37,688 nt of DNA from Chromera velia (GCA_018398765.1 JAHBMJ010000965.1:1-37688); one strand, 5' to 3'; counted from the first letter of the stretch, positions 1-9,660 are shown. Notes: generated by a model not told the origin, from the letters alone. Numbers and translations are program-made.

Positions 1-127
1 CTCTCTCTCTCTCTCTCTCTCTCTCTGCCTCTCTTTCTCCCTTCCTCCGAAGCCTTCCTCCTTCCCTCCCTCCCCCTCTCTTTTTCTCTTTCTTTCTCTC
101 TCTCTCTCTCGCTCTCTCTCTTTCTCC

Positions 128-171
<44 letters not shown>

Positions 172-392
172 CTCTTTCTCCCTTCCTCCGAAGCCTTCCT
201 CCTTCCCTCCCCCCCTCTCTCTTTTTCTCTTTCTTTCTCTCTCTCTTTCTCTTTCTTTCTCTGCCTCCCTCCCTCTCTCTCTCCCTCTCTCTCTCTCTCT
301 CCCTGTCCCTCTAGCTCCCTCTCCCTGTCCTTTTTGCGCTTCCGCTTCCACTTCTTCTACGCTCCCTCTCCCTGGGCCTCTCCCTCTCTGCA
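1..392. repeat. CT-rich satellite with a 141-bp tandem duplication
   Basis: The plus strand is almost pure pyrimidine. A non-simple core (GCCTCTCTTTCTCCCTTCC then CGAAGCCTTCC) occurs at about 27 and again at about 168, so a unit of roughly 141 bp is tandemly duplicated inside the CT tract. No gene is seen here. Confidence 0.9.
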
Positions 393-480
393 TTTCTAAA
401 AACTTACTCATACTGACGGGAGGACTCTGCCGAGCCTGAGTGTCGTCTTGTACCGTCTCCTAAGTGTCATGTACTGTGAA

Positions 481-733
481 AGAGACGAAAGAAGTTGTAC
501 GGCTATAGGTTGATATGTATTCATGAAAAACATGTTATGAATAATGATTATTCTAATTAGATATTTCTTATGGACAGATAATGATTGTTCTGATTAGGTA
601 CTTCTCATAATAATTATGCGTTTCTCTAAAACTATATCAGTAATCATTATCAAAATTATTTAATGACCTACTAATCATTATTGCTTTATCTTAATCAATC
701 ACTAATCATTGGTGAGTTAACCCAGTGATAATT
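481..733 (+). mobile_element. 3' terminus of a CACTA/Plavaka-like DNA transposon (copy A)
   Basis: This stretch matches 33478-33725 in inverted orientation along its length at roughly 85-90% identity by eye. It ends outward in a terminus that read inward begins CACTGGGTTAACTCAC, and it carries several subterminal copies of TAATCATTA or its complement, the arrangement known from CACTA elements. About 481-530 still encodes a decayed C-terminus ending in V-D-M-Y-S and TGA, matching I-D-T-Y-S and TGA at 33679. A conserved Trp codon is TAG here. The rest of the element lies left of the window or has been replaced by the CT satellite. Confidence 0.7.
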
Positions 734-764
734 GTTCTTCAGCTCCCAACACGTCCGTTTCTAT

Positions 765-2360
765 TCATATTGGAATGAGGACTACCACATACGAGGGATT
801 TATTACCCCCCCAAACAGTCCTACGCGACTGTTTGGTGCAAGATCTGAAGCAACGGATCCTTTCTCCAAAAAATGAACAACGTCCCCCATTACAAGGGGA
901 GGGACCCCTTCGGAGACGCCGTGAATAACAGCGTTGGGAGAGAAATGAGTGGTGGAGTGGACGGTCTCATTGATAGCAGTTTCTACCCCTAGGATGAAAG
1001 CAGGCCAGCAAGAGGGGGGAACCCCAAGCTGCAGAATAATCTTTTTCAACAGCCTCTTCACGGTTTGGTTCACCTTTTCTACCTCTGTTTAAGCCTCTGG
1101 AGTGTAAGAGGGACCAAGAGTCAATGTAGCAGCGATGTGCTCCACCGTCTTCTGATACTCTTCCCCTACAAACTCACCCCCGTTGTCTATGAAGACTTCT
1201 TTCACCCCCTATCCCTTCTTCTCCCACCTGCGGTGGTAGGAGAGAAGATGCTTGGACGACTCATACTTCCTCTTGAACGAACGAAGAGAAACTCGGCGGC
1301 TGGACTTGTCGATAATCACCGACATGCCTGCCTCCCTCCCCATGCCTCTCTGCTTTGGAAAGGTGAGATCGTATACAACTTCGTGGTTGAAATGTGTGGA
1401 CAGATCTCCCAGTGAAGGCGCCCTCTCTGCAAAACCCTCACTGGTCTCTTCTTCGACTTGGAAATCGGACTTGCTTGGCTCCCTCGGCTTCCACTTTTGC
1501 TTCTGCCTTTCACGTCGGTTTACTCTCACCCACCTTCTGCCGATGCAGCAGTTGCATATGTTGAATGCCTTACAGGCAAAACAGTCTTCACACATATCTG
1601 AACACTCCTTCAGCATGTACCCTCCACCCACGCCCTTCTCCTTCAGTGTGTTAAGGAGACAAAGACCTGTTGAATGCGCAAAGCAGAGATGAAGAAGGTA
1701 GAGAAACTTCCTTCTCTTCTCTTGGTCGGTTTCTTCTCACGAACCTACCGACTTCTTTTCCCCACCCCCCTATCTGCCTGTGAAGGCAGTCTACATACAG
1801 GAGGGAATCATGACTACTGCGGAGGCTGCTGCGATTTCATTTGTGGGGAAATGAGCAGTAGGAAGATCTCTTGACTGATCAACGGAAACCTTGAACGTCT
1901 CACTATGAAGACCTGTCATCTTCATCCAACCTCCATTCTCCAAGAGGGAAAGGCGTCTCTTTGCCGATGCAAGGAGTACTTCATCCACTTCCGTGGTTAA
2001 AGCGCCTTTTTCAACTGCAATCCGAAGCAGGATGCAGACGTTGTCGGTCGTCAGACTACTCAAAGCTGACGCCAAGTCGAAGCAAGTCGTTTTCTTCACC
2101 ATCAAGATGATAAAGACTTTGAAGAGCAAGGTGAACAGAGACAATGAACACCTTGTGTCTGTTGCAGCAACTGCTACAGTCCCTTCTTCCTCTCCTCTCC
2201 TGGAAGAGCGCTTTCCCTTCCAGGCATCTGCACGCAACCCCTTTGAGGGGGCGCAATCCTCTAGCGCTTGTCCCTTTTGCACAGAGCCCTCCTCTCCGGT
2301 GTTGATATGTCCCTTTCTCCCGCCCTGCCCAGTAGCCACAGGACGGGAGGGGACCGGCAC
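765..2360 (-). pseudogene. pol: Pol region with integrase, same frame as gag, broken by stops
   Basis: Reading continues in the gag frame with stops at 1791, 1770 and 1209 (TAG), 1737 (TGA) and 1089 (TAA); there is no frameshift. About 1790-2360 should hold the protease, but I see no clear D-S/T-G. Around 1560-1680 a CEDCFACK block resembles the zinc-binding end of a GAG-pre-integrase domain. Integrase residues follow: first Asp in VVYDLTFP, second in FIDNGGEF, and the Glu in TEVEKVN exactly 36 residues after the second Asp (DD35E). The C-terminal part has an HST-x2-FSPN block. Integrase would insert element cDNA. The frame ends at TGA 765 and no reverse transcriptase follows, so it cannot be autonomous as it stands. 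Confidence 0.8.
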
Positions 2361-3401
2361 CTATCGGCGACGAACGAGACGCTTGAGAGCGTCCCATTCA
2401 GCCTCAGACTCATCTAAGGACACCATATCTGGCAGGTCACTGTCGCCGAGAGGGGAGATGGAGCCGGATCTGCAGGGGGGAGACTTGCGGGGAGGAGACG
2501 CCTTCTCAGACTTAGTGTCCTTCCCCTTGGGTCTGGCACTGGCACTCTTCTCCTTGGAGATGAGTTCCTTGAGTTTAGTCTTGAAGGGGCACTCACTGAT
2601 CATGTGCTCCTCAGAGTCGCAGACGTAGCATTTTGGCTTCGACTGCTGCTCCTCCGTGTTCTTGCCAGAACCTCCGTCCTCAGAGCTCTTTTTACTCTTC
2701 TCACTCTTCTTCTCTTTCTCACCATCATGCTGCTGCTGCTGCTTCTTTCCTCTGCCTTTGCCTTTGCCCTTTCCACCACCCTTCTCTTGCATGGCCTTCT
2801 TGGACTTTTCTTTTCCGTCACCTGCAGGGCGTGCGGGGGCCTGCTGGCGGAGGTTCTCTGCAGACTTCTCTGCCTCACACTGTCTGTCAATAAAGGGCTT
2901 CATGTTAGCAAACGTGAGATCTTGGATGGACTTGTTGGTGTCCTTAGATGCCTCGGCAGAGAACTTTTTCCACTCTTTTTCAGACAGGCAACGCTTCAGG
3001 ATGACTCTCTTGGTCTGCTTGTTAGGAGTGTAGCCCTCAAGAATCGCCTTGTTCTCGTTGGAGACAAACCTCTCAACAACCACCCATAGCTGCTCTCCGT
3101 TCTTCCTCTTCATGTACAGGAAGATGGCTGCTGCATTGTCACGCTCTGCAACAGCGTGGGGACAGTACTGCCTAAACAGTTCAAGCAACAGTTGTGGCCC
3201 TGAGATCTTCTGGCGGATGAGGGTTATGACTTTGTCCTCTCTTGCGGCATCATAGGGCTCGAACTTCTCCACTGCGTGCAACATAGTGAGATCCCACTGC
3301 CGGTTCCTCTCTGTCTCATCCGGATAGACGGAGGGGGAGAGGTAAGTCTGGGCCTTCAGGACCACCTTGGCGGCAAATTTCTTGAAGGCCTCTCCAGAAG
3401 T
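2361..3401 (-). CDS. gag: Gag-like capsid/nucleocapsid protein of the retroelement
   Basis: This is an open frame of 346 codons from 3401, with the first Met at 3365. The N-terminal half is helical and charged, as in capsid domains. The middle is a Lys/Gly/Gln linker that includes a poly-Gln run. Near the C-terminus lies a zinc knuckle, [14 protein letters not shown], which fits C-x2-C-x4-H-x4-C and binds RNA in gag proteins. It ends in Arg-Arg-Arg and a single TAG, after which the pol part continues in the same frame. The 5' end is probably missing, because coding-like residues continue upstream of the first Met until a TAG at 3402. Expected role: packaging of element RNA into cytoplasmic particles. 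Confidence 0.8.
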   Translation of the reverse strand, partial: TSGEAFKKFAAKVVLKAQTYLSPSVYPDETERNRQWDLTMLHAVEKFEPYDAAREDKVITLIRQKISGPQLLLELFRQYCPHAVAERDNAAAIFLYMKRKNGEQLWVVVERFVSNENKAILEGYTPNKQTKRVILKRCLSEKEWKKFSAEASKDTNKSIQDLTFANMKPFIDRQCEAEKSAENLRQQAPARPAGDGKEKSKKAMQEKGGGKGKGKGRGKKQQQQHDGEKEKKSEKSKKSSEDGGSGKNTEEQQSKPKCYVCDSEEHMISECPFKTKLKELISKEKSASARPKGKDTKSEKASPPRKSPPCRSGSISPLGDSDLPDMVSLDESEAEWDALKRLVRRR

Positions 3402-3676
3402 CTACTGAGGAATCCAATCGGTTTAGAGGAGTCGTGGATGTCTCGACTGCTTCAATGTGTATCGAGACTGAAATTCAATCTGATATGGTGCAGCTTGTTG
3501 ACTCTTTTGGGGTGGAGGAGTCGGGAAAGTGGTGGAAGCGCCCCTCGGTTCAAGACGCCCTCAAGGAGTACGGAAAGGCTCTCACATGCTCAGATTTTAT
3601 AAACGAAGATAGTGAAGTTGAGGAGAGGAAAAGCCGCTCAAAGGTAGCGTTCGAGAACGTTCTTCACTTGGTGTAG
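3386..3676 (+). CDS. Unrecognised charged protein fragment
   Basis: This is an open frame of 96 codons ending in TAG at 3674-3676. The composition looks protein-like: alternating acidic and basic residues, a GKWWKRP segment and a Glu/Lys/Arg-rich tail. An acceptor-like CTCTCCAG ends at 3397, so this may be a last exon. Its first 16 bases overlap the 5' limit of the minus-strand gag relic, which suggests the retroelement broke or replaced the upstream part of the gene. I do not recognise a family. Confidence 0.35.
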   Translation, partial: RPLQKSTEESNRFRGVVDVSTASMCIETEIQSDMVQLVDSFGVEESGKWWKRPSVQDALKEYGKALTCSDFINEDSEVEERKSRSKVAFENVLHLV

Positions 3677-3943
3677 TGTTGCCCGTAAAGAAGTGTCGTC
3701 AAGTACCTGCCAGTCACGAGAGAGTCTCAGAAGGTGTTTTGGTCGCAGGGTGATGGGCTCAGCTGCAGAGGGTCAGAGGGTTGCCTGCAGCAGAAGGGGG
3801 TCTGCAAAGGCTCTGGCTGGCAGGTTAGAAGGGTCCAGCCGTCAGAGGACTCAGTGTCGGAGGGGGCAGTTTCAATATTGGATGGGAGTCAAGACTAAGA
3901 GATCGATAGCCCTGGTCTGCCCTGGTTAAAGCTGTTTTCTACC
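3677..3943. other. No recognised feature
   Basis: The plus strand is G-rich with short CAGAGG/TCAGAGG repetitions. No frame with convincing coding character was found. Confidence 0.5.
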
Positions 3944-4788
3944 ATGTCTTTGCCCGAGGAGGGACTTGTCGTTTTGCAATCTCGAAGTTTCCTAGAGTTG
4001 CATGAAATTTGCGTAGCCCAGCGTCTGCAGCATGGAGACTATCCCTTGAATGAAACGCTTGTCAAAAATTAGAGTATGAAATGATTCGCAAAGCCAGACA
4101 ACGGTGTTTTTCTCCCCCCGTCTGAGCGTTTATCGCCGACTTCCTAGGCCATCACTGCCCCACCTGCAGTCTAGTTATCCCTTTTTACCTTGTCCCGCTT
4201 GTTTCGACCGGTATGCAATTGATCGAGGCTTCAGCAAGCCTATTGGACGCACTAGACGAAAGCTTACTAGATGATGCCTGAGGAGATCTAATAGAGCTTT
4301 TTCCTAGTACGGCACTAGAGCGTGGCCTCCAAACTACGGGTATTTGCAATGTGCAGAACCTAGTGCACGTAGGTGGATGGTGGCTGTTGCTTCTCTGAGC
4401 TCCAAGTATAGTCTACTGGCACTCCCGCCTCTTCCCATCCACCGTCCCTCTTCAATATGAAGGGCTTCTTGAGCGTATTACCGAGTCCCGCCTGGAGGTC
4501 CGTATATAGACTGCAGTCTTAGTGCAGCTTCTGAAAAACCTAGAGTTTGATACGGTCACCCCACTAGCATCTCTTTCAGTGTTAGCGGGACTTTGCGGCC
4601 TCCGGGAACTAGCATGGGATGCATACCGCATTTTTAAAACCGGTGGTCACGGTTCTCTCAAGTTTTTCCTCCAAAATAAAAATGCCGACCTCCTGCGTTT
4701 TGATCGGCAAGTTGTCAAGCATCTCCATAATCTAGTGTCTTGCATGCATAATCGCGCGGCATGGCTCATTGCCTCTGCCCCCCGCCCT

Positions 4789-4855
4789 GTAATATAAAGA
4801 AAAAAAAATCTGACTATAGTATGATTGATTGATTGATTGATATGTTCTACCCTAG
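4789..4855 (+). other. Possible 67-bp intron within the GIY-YIG pseudogene
   Basis: This begins GTAATATAAAG, has an A-rich body and a (GATT)n tract, and ends TTCTACCCTAG. It covers exactly the non-coding gap between two open stretches. Removing it leaves the frame off by one, so either a one-base indel exists or the true junction differs. Confidence 0.35.
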
Positions 4856-5154
4856 GGCCTTCCCGCTACGTCTATCTGTCGCCAGAGCAGGGTATGCCTC
4901 AAATAATGCCTGCCGGTGGAGCTATTGCCTGTCTGATCAACATAAACCGTCCAATTCTTTATGCATTAGAAAACCCGTTCCTAGTGTTCCCTTCTCTGGT
5001 TAAAATCGGCAGCACGTTAAAAAACCCAGACCGTAGACTAGACCAGTATTACTTATGCTATCCATGGGGCTTTAACATAATTTATATCCTAGTATTTCCG
5101 CCTAAGTTTCCGCCTGCCAGTAGGGTCACACAAACGCGGCTCGACCACTTAGAA

Positions 5155-6081
5155 TAGTGACCATGTTTGATTTGATTTGATTTGATTTAATTTGATTTGA
5201 GGTAGGGCTTAAGCTCAAATCAAATATTCAGTTAGGGAGGACCTAGTGTTTAAAGACCTATCAAATACGATTAAATATTTGATCAATATGACTTTCAACC
5301 TCAAATATGAAGGTCCCGAAAAAACTTTTGTAAGTACCGATCCGTCACGCATGCTGATTCAAATGAAAAAACCTAAATCTTGATGGTTTGCTCTCAAAAA
5401 AAAAACGTTTTGAGCTCCACTGAAATTGATGTTTCACCCCCTTTTACTTCATGTAAAGGTAAACCGATCAGCTAAACGTTTTCCCGAATAGCTGTGTTGA
5501 CTTTTCTGGTGCTAGAACATCTTTTACGGCCCTCTTTTTGAACGTCTGCAAACATTTTACACCCCGTAAAGACATGTCACACAATCTAACATACTCTCAG
5601 CAGCTCCCACCACCGATCGATTCGATTCACATTGAAGAAAGTGATCATGAAGAAGAGGAAAAGGAAGTGCTATAAAGTTAAGTGATTGTCACCTCAATTT
5701 TGGTACGTGCTTTAACTTTATCGTATCAACAAAAAGTCATATGCAATTTGAAATCTATCAATTTTACGTTCTTAATCTTTATTAGTACTAGAGTGAGTCT
5801 CAGTGACTAGTGTATATACACTGCCACACAGACATATTTTTCTTACGGAACTGATAAGTTATAATTTTATATATATTTTTTTAAATTTTTGAAACACACA
5901 TCAGAAATGTTTTGATAACTATTGTCATGAGAAAAATGATCAGAGTGACAGTAAGTCAGTGACTCAGTGAGGAACCCTAAGAGGTTAACCTCAAATCTTA
6001 CCTCAAATATCAAATATTTGAGGTTGAAGCTCAAATCAAATCAAATCAAATCAAATATAATCAAATCAAACATGGTCACTA
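5155..6081. mobile_element. Non-autonomous hAT-type element (927 bp) with an 8-bp TSD
   Basis: The ends are perfect inverted repeats, TAGTGACCATGTTTGATTTGA at the left and its complement at the right. They extend imperfectly for about 90 bp through runs of the TTTGATTTGA motif. The flanks carry the identical octamer ACTTAGAA at 5147-5154 and 6082-6089. An 8-bp duplication with a TAGTG start fits the hAT superfamily. The interior is AT-rich and without a transposase, so it would need one in trans. It interrupts the GIY-YIG frame between a Glu and a Trp codon. Confidence 0.85.
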
Positions 6082-6171
6082 ACTTAGAATGGCTGCTCCT
6101 CGACGTATTCAGCAAGTATAAGCTCAAAAGCTTAGTCCGACTCTTTGAGTCTCGACAAGAATGACTAATTA

Positions 6172-6752
6172 GCGTTCCTAAGGCACATATATTAGCAACC
6201 CTATAAAAATGTACCCAAAGAGTGTACTAAAAATTGATATTGATGTCAATTTTTGGTACACTTTCAAAAATTGACATCAATTTTAACATATTGGTTTGAA
6301 AGACCTATAAAGAGTTAGGAGCTCAAACTGATAACGCTTAACAGTCAACTATAGATCTCTTAGCATGCTTAGTATGAGTTTTTAACTCTTTATAGTTATT
6401 GAAAGAAAAATAATAAAAAATTGATATTATTTTTTTAAAAAATTGATAGTCAATTTTTCTTTTTACATTAATGTCAATTTCTATATCAATTTTTGGTACA
6501 GTTTTTTTATATACGTTTTTTCCTAAACACATTTTTTTCATAAACGATAAAAAGTTGGAAACTAAAACTAAGACCACTGTTATGTTATACAAAGATGTAC
6601 TATCAGCACTATCAGTTTGAGCTCCTAATTCTTTATAGTTCTTTCAAAGCAATGTGTCAAACTTGATATCAATTTTTGAAAGTGTACCAAAAATTGATAT
6701 CAATGTCAATTTTTGGTACACTTTTTGGATATACTTTTATAAGGAACGTTCC
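6172..6752. mobile_element. AT-rich inverted-repeat element (MITE-like)
   Basis: The left arm (about 6172-6345) and right arm (about 6597-6752) are imperfect inverted repeats. They share AAAAATTGATATTGATGTC, TTTTTGGTACACTTTC, CTATAAAGAGTTAGGAGC and the outermost CGTTCC. Inside each arm the TTGACATCAA-type motif is itself palindromic, so the arms are nested foldbacks. A clean TSD was not found. CGTTCC lies next to both ends, but I cannot tell whether it is TSD or part of the arms. No coding potential is seen. Confidence 0.7.
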
Positions 6753-6763
6753 GATCTTTTTAG

Positions 6764-8300
6764 GACCACATCGTAAAACAGGTCTACCGAATTGATAGCT
6801 ATCCATTGTGGTTTGATATCCATTTCTCACCAGAGTACGTCCTAGACTCTAGGCTGGAAGTAGCCGTTCCACCTAAATCGTTAGTATAGTTACGAGAGGA
6901 ATACAGAATCTCATCTCTCGTTAGTCTGAGACTCTAGCCACATAAAAAAGAGACCACCCAAGCAGTCTGTGAGCTACAGTAAAAACAAGCAATCAAATAG
7001 GTCAAAATGATGAATGTTCAGGAAATTCGATAGATGGTGGACTTTGACTACCAAGCACCGGTTGTGGAGGATGCCGATCTGCTCCACCAGTATTTAAGAG
7101 CCAAAGGAGGATCAGTCAACTTAGAACCTAGGATTAATTCGCAGCAGTTTGAAGCTTATACGAGAATGGATCTAGAAGCGGACTTGGACTAGGAGATTGA
7201 AGAAATTCTAGATTTTGATGAAAGGTAGAATACGTACAAAGTCTGGTAGAAAGACTATCTAATAGGTAACAAAAACCCTCAATAGATCCTTGCGGCTAAC
7301 TTTCAAGGGACAGGCGACCAACTACTGGTCGAATACTAGGGTGAAGCACTCCAGGATGGTTACTATTTTTTTTTAGTGATTTTAGTACCCCTCCCCTATA
7401 TATCGATCACCTAGCACTTTAAAAGTGGTTCCAATCGATTGTTTAGCTTAAGTTACTTCTAAATACATCTTAAAAAGGTTGAAACACTTTATGGTTCTGG
7501 AACAATTACATGATTTTGATGTGTTGCTTTAATATTTGATAAAAAGGCCTCTAACCAAGTAACCCGTAACCATTTTTAACCTCTGATAAAAAGTGAGTAA
7601 CCATCTACTATAAGGTCTTTAAACATGTTTTAAACAACTTTTAAACACTTTTTAATTGAATGATGATAGTTACTGACTCAAAATGACCTGTATTTAACAA
7701 GTGACATGTATTAAACCCCTGTAACCTATAACATAACAAATAGCTCACACCAAAATTTTGTGTTTTTTGGAAGTAACTCGTCAAGCCGTACCTAAAAAAT
7801 ATTTTGTTACTAAAAAACCAAATGAAATTTTCACTTTTTTTGGTCATATTAGCTCTAAAAGCTAGTATATATATACCAGAAGTGCTGCCCCCTAGGTCGA
7901 ATACCACCACAAGGTCCAAAAAGATGTTCAGCTGCTTGATGAACAACTTCAGCTCCTAGACTTTGACCAGTGGGAAGAAGAAGAAAGCTCACGACCAAGC
8001 TTGTTGAGAGTTAAGGTAGAGCCTCGGGCAGAGGCGGAATCTACTATTCCATCGAGACCTAGATCAAGACCAGGACCTCCAGAAAAACCTAGCTGCGAAC
8101 CTGAGTTGCTAGCAGACTGGACGCCTAGCTCTGAGCTTGCAACATTCAACCTCCCTGAACTTAAATGTCACTTGAAAAAATATAATCAAGATGATCTCTA
8201 TCTGCGGCATCGTTTTTCAAGAAACCATCTATGCTTGCGGCATACACGGTCACGACACCGTCCAGATATACAGCTTTGGCTTTTAAGACACCGTAAGTGA
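6764..8300 (+). pseudogene. Gln-rich unrecognised protein frame with nine TAG and one TAA, split by an insert
   Basis: One continuous frame runs with no indel, with stops at 6761 (just outside), 6887, 6935, 6998, 7031, 7190, 7226, 7247 and 7283 (all TAG) and 6980 (TAA). It reaches the insert at 7336 and resumes after it to TGA at 8298. The protein has a coiled-coil-like stretch around 6950-7050, acidic segments, a QLLDEQLQLLDFDQW block after the insert, RVKVEP (a sumoylation-like motif), a Pro/Arg/Glu linker and NLPELKCHLKKY, faintly like a SAP helix. I do not recognise a family. The last 45 codons may instead be antisense to another fragment. It lies in the same orientation as the GIY-YIG pseudogene, and both could come from one inserted element. 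Confidence 0.5.
7336..7895. mobile_element. Non-autonomous element (560 bp), CTAGGG ends, 8-9-bp TSD
   Basis: The left end is CTAGGGTGAAGCACT. The right end read inward is CTAGGGGGCAGCACTTCTGG. GTCGAATA flanks it at 7328-7335 and 7896-7903, and a ninth shared base is possible. The interior is AT-rich with many GTTACT/AGTAAC motifs and no transposase. The same terminal family occurs at 17120-18148. An 8-9-bp TSD fits hAT or Mutator-like elements. The insert sits inside the Gln-rich frame after a Val-Glu-Tyr, and reading continues in frame after one TSD copy. Confidence 0.85.
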
Positions 8301-8790
8301 TCTACGCCTGCAGTACGGACTTTCAAGCTTATCCAAAAATGCGGCTTCAACTTTCAAGTGGTAGTTAGGTTCAGGGAGGTCCAACATTCTTTTAGATGTC
8401 CATTCCACCACATCTTCAGGTAGAGCTGGCTGATCTACATCCTGCCTTGACATCTTTAGTCGCTTCCAGCAGTCGCGATGAACGTATGATGACAGCGGCC
8501 GAACGCTCCCCCAAATATGTAACACAGTCTAACACGTATAATTCAAGCCACCGCTCTTCCCACGTCACAGCACCAACGCTGACGACAGGTTCTGTAAGAA
8601 CAGTGAAGAGAAGGTCTCCCCTGGCTGAACAAGGGAAAGGCCTTGCTGCTCTACAACCGCTTTCTCCACAGTGGATCACAATCCAAAAACGCCGACCAAG
8701 CTTAGCGGCAGCTGGTGCTCGTTCATCTGAAATATACAGGAGCATTTCAAAAGAACTTTATGAATTTATGGAAGAAGACATCTAATGGAC
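8160..8790. other. Overlapping coding-like fragments, assignment unclear
   Basis: On the minus strand a frame from 8525 to 8286, plus one shifted by one base and ending in TAA near 8160, has good amino-acid character (EDVVEWTSKRM, then KAVYLDGVVTVYAAS). On the plus strand 8396-8785 is also open for 130 codons. Either could be a degraded exon. No family is recognised. A sequence junction lies at about 8795, where the repeated cassette begins. Confidence 0.3.
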
Positions 8791-8799
8791 AGAAGCGCC

Positions 8800-8899
8800 A
8801 GGCTTGAGTCCTCCCAGCACCCGGCTCCGGAATGCCTTCGGCCGGGACCGCCACCTTCAGGAGGGCTGTGAGACATCGGTCCCCTAGGGTTCCCGAGGA
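8800..8899 (-). CDS. Exon X1 of the repeated-exon gene, truncated at its 3' side
   Basis: The acceptor is GTGCACTCGCAG, just right of 8899. The frame reads SSGTLGDRCLTALLKVAVP and is open. Its homologues X2, X3 and X4 end in a GTACGT donor, but here the donor side is lost at the cassette break. No family is recognised; it is a short amphipathic helix with a Gly/Glu tail. Confidence 0.5.
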
Positions 8900-9278
8900 C
8901 TGCGAGTGCACGGAAGGGCAAGGAAACGTACAGTTAGAAGGCATGAGCATGGAGACAGCCAGAAAGAATGCAAACGGATGGAGAGGGGCGGGGTGAAAAC
9001 GAGCGGACATCTAGAGAGAGGAAAAAGCGAAGAAGAGCGGGACCCAAAACCAGAGATCTCTGCGATTAGAAGCTAAAGAACCCTGTAGCACTCTCTTTGT
9101 TTTCCATCATGGGTCTGCTCGGCGAGACTGCCACAGCTAAAGAACCTTGGTGTATGGCACGTCCTTTTTTGCACGTCAATTCGGCCAGACTGTGAAAGCT
9201 AAAGAGCCTTGGTATACTCTACATCTTTTTTTGTGCATTCAATCAGTCATACTGAAAAAACTGAACTGAAAAGTGAAC

Positions 9279-9360
9279 CTGCCGACGTGTCATCTTCTTG
9301 TTGGAGAGAGTCTCGCACTCCCTTGAGCTCTAATTATCCTTCCCAAAGGCCTAGGGGCGC
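9279..9360 (-). CDS. Exon Y1 of the repeated-exon gene, decayed
   Basis: It is bounded by a GCTTGCAG-type acceptor at right and a GTTCAC donor at left. The frame matches Y3 (LELKGVRDSLQQEDDT here, against LECKGVRVSLQQEDDT in Y3) but carries a TAA where Y3 has CAA. Confidence 0.5.
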
Positions 9361-9543
9361 CTGCAAGCCGCCTGTAACAACCGTGCACAGAGACAGAGCA
9401 CTGATAGGAAGAAGAATCTCTGTGAGCTCTGATACCTCGCAGAAGCATCTAAAGCGATAGTCAAAGAGCAAGAGAAGGTCTCAACACGCTGGAAGAAATG
9501 GGCGTACACAGAAGATGCAAAGAACACCCGCTGACCAACGTAC

Positions 9544-9660
9544 CCCATGGAAGCCTTGCAGGCTTAACTCCTCTCCGCCACCTTCCTGCATCCCCAAACA
9601 GCCCTCGCTCGGGACCGCCACCTCCAGGACGGCCATGAGCTCCCCTGAAGTTCCCGACAA
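9544..9660 (-). CDS. Exon X2 of the repeated-exon gene
   Basis: This is exactly 117 bp (39 codons), with acceptor TTTTTTCCTGCAG and donor GTACGT. Frame 0 is fully open and reads LSGTSGELMAVLEVAVPSEG, then a Gly/Glu-rich stretch and LSLQGFHG. It has the same length and frame as X4. The product function is unknown. Confidence 0.6.

Larger units (their letters stand above)
734..3404 (-). mobile_element. Ty1/Copia-like LTR retrotransposon relic, truncated at both ends
   Basis: Gag with a CCHC knuckle is followed in the same frame by a GAG-pre-integrase-like CxxC region and a DD35E integrase. Integrase directly after gag and before any reverse transcriptase is the Copia order, and the segment following the integrase has the short G-x-F-x-G pattern seen after Copia integrases. 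Reverse transcriptase, RNase H and LTRs are absent. The 3' side is cut at 733/734 by the CACTA-type terminus, and the gag frame stops at TAG 3402-3404 beside an unrelated plus-strand frame. The reading frame has no indel over the whole length. A gypsy-type assignment is less likely but possible. Confidence 0.75.
3944..6164 (+). pseudogene. Decayed gene with a GIY-YIG/T5orf172-like nuclease domain, split by a hAT-type insert
   Basis: The frame opens with MSLPEEGLVV at 3944 and shifts once near 4070. It then runs past TGA at 4123, 4279 and 4396 and TAG at 4507, to TAA at 4795. It resumes before 4855 and reaches the insert at 5155. After the insert it continues from 6090 to TGA 6162-6164. The C-terminal part has an ILYAL strand, then LVKIGSTLKNPDRRLDQYY, then a strand and a late Glu. 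This is the K-I-G-x-T...P-x-x-R-L pattern of T5orf172/MUG113-type GIY-YIG domains, known from large DNA viruses, phages and some eukaryotic genomes. The N-terminal half is unrecognised, with an HHCPTC motif near 4160. It could be an old viral insertion or a host gene. Confidence 0.55.

Noticed and set aside
510-735. Reading the AT-rich 481-733 block as the 3' LTR of the Copia relic
   Set aside because: The same block occurs with transposase coding in copy B, ends in CACTG-type termini and has subterminal repeats, so it fits a DNA transposon end better; no second copy flanks gag.
2604-3089. Plus-strand open frame of 161 codons, Leu-rich
   Set aside because: It is antisense to the gag linker and knuckle; the Leu runs are the complement of Lys/Gln codons.
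4798-4854. TAA/TGA cluster between the two halves of the GIY-YIG gene
   Set aside because: It lies in an intron-like GT...AG segment, so these stops are not counted either.
7190-7340. A tenth TAG just after Val-Glu-Tyr in the Gln-rich frame (7337)
   Set aside because: It belongs to the CTAGGG end of the inserted element, not to the gene, so it is not counted in the stop bias.
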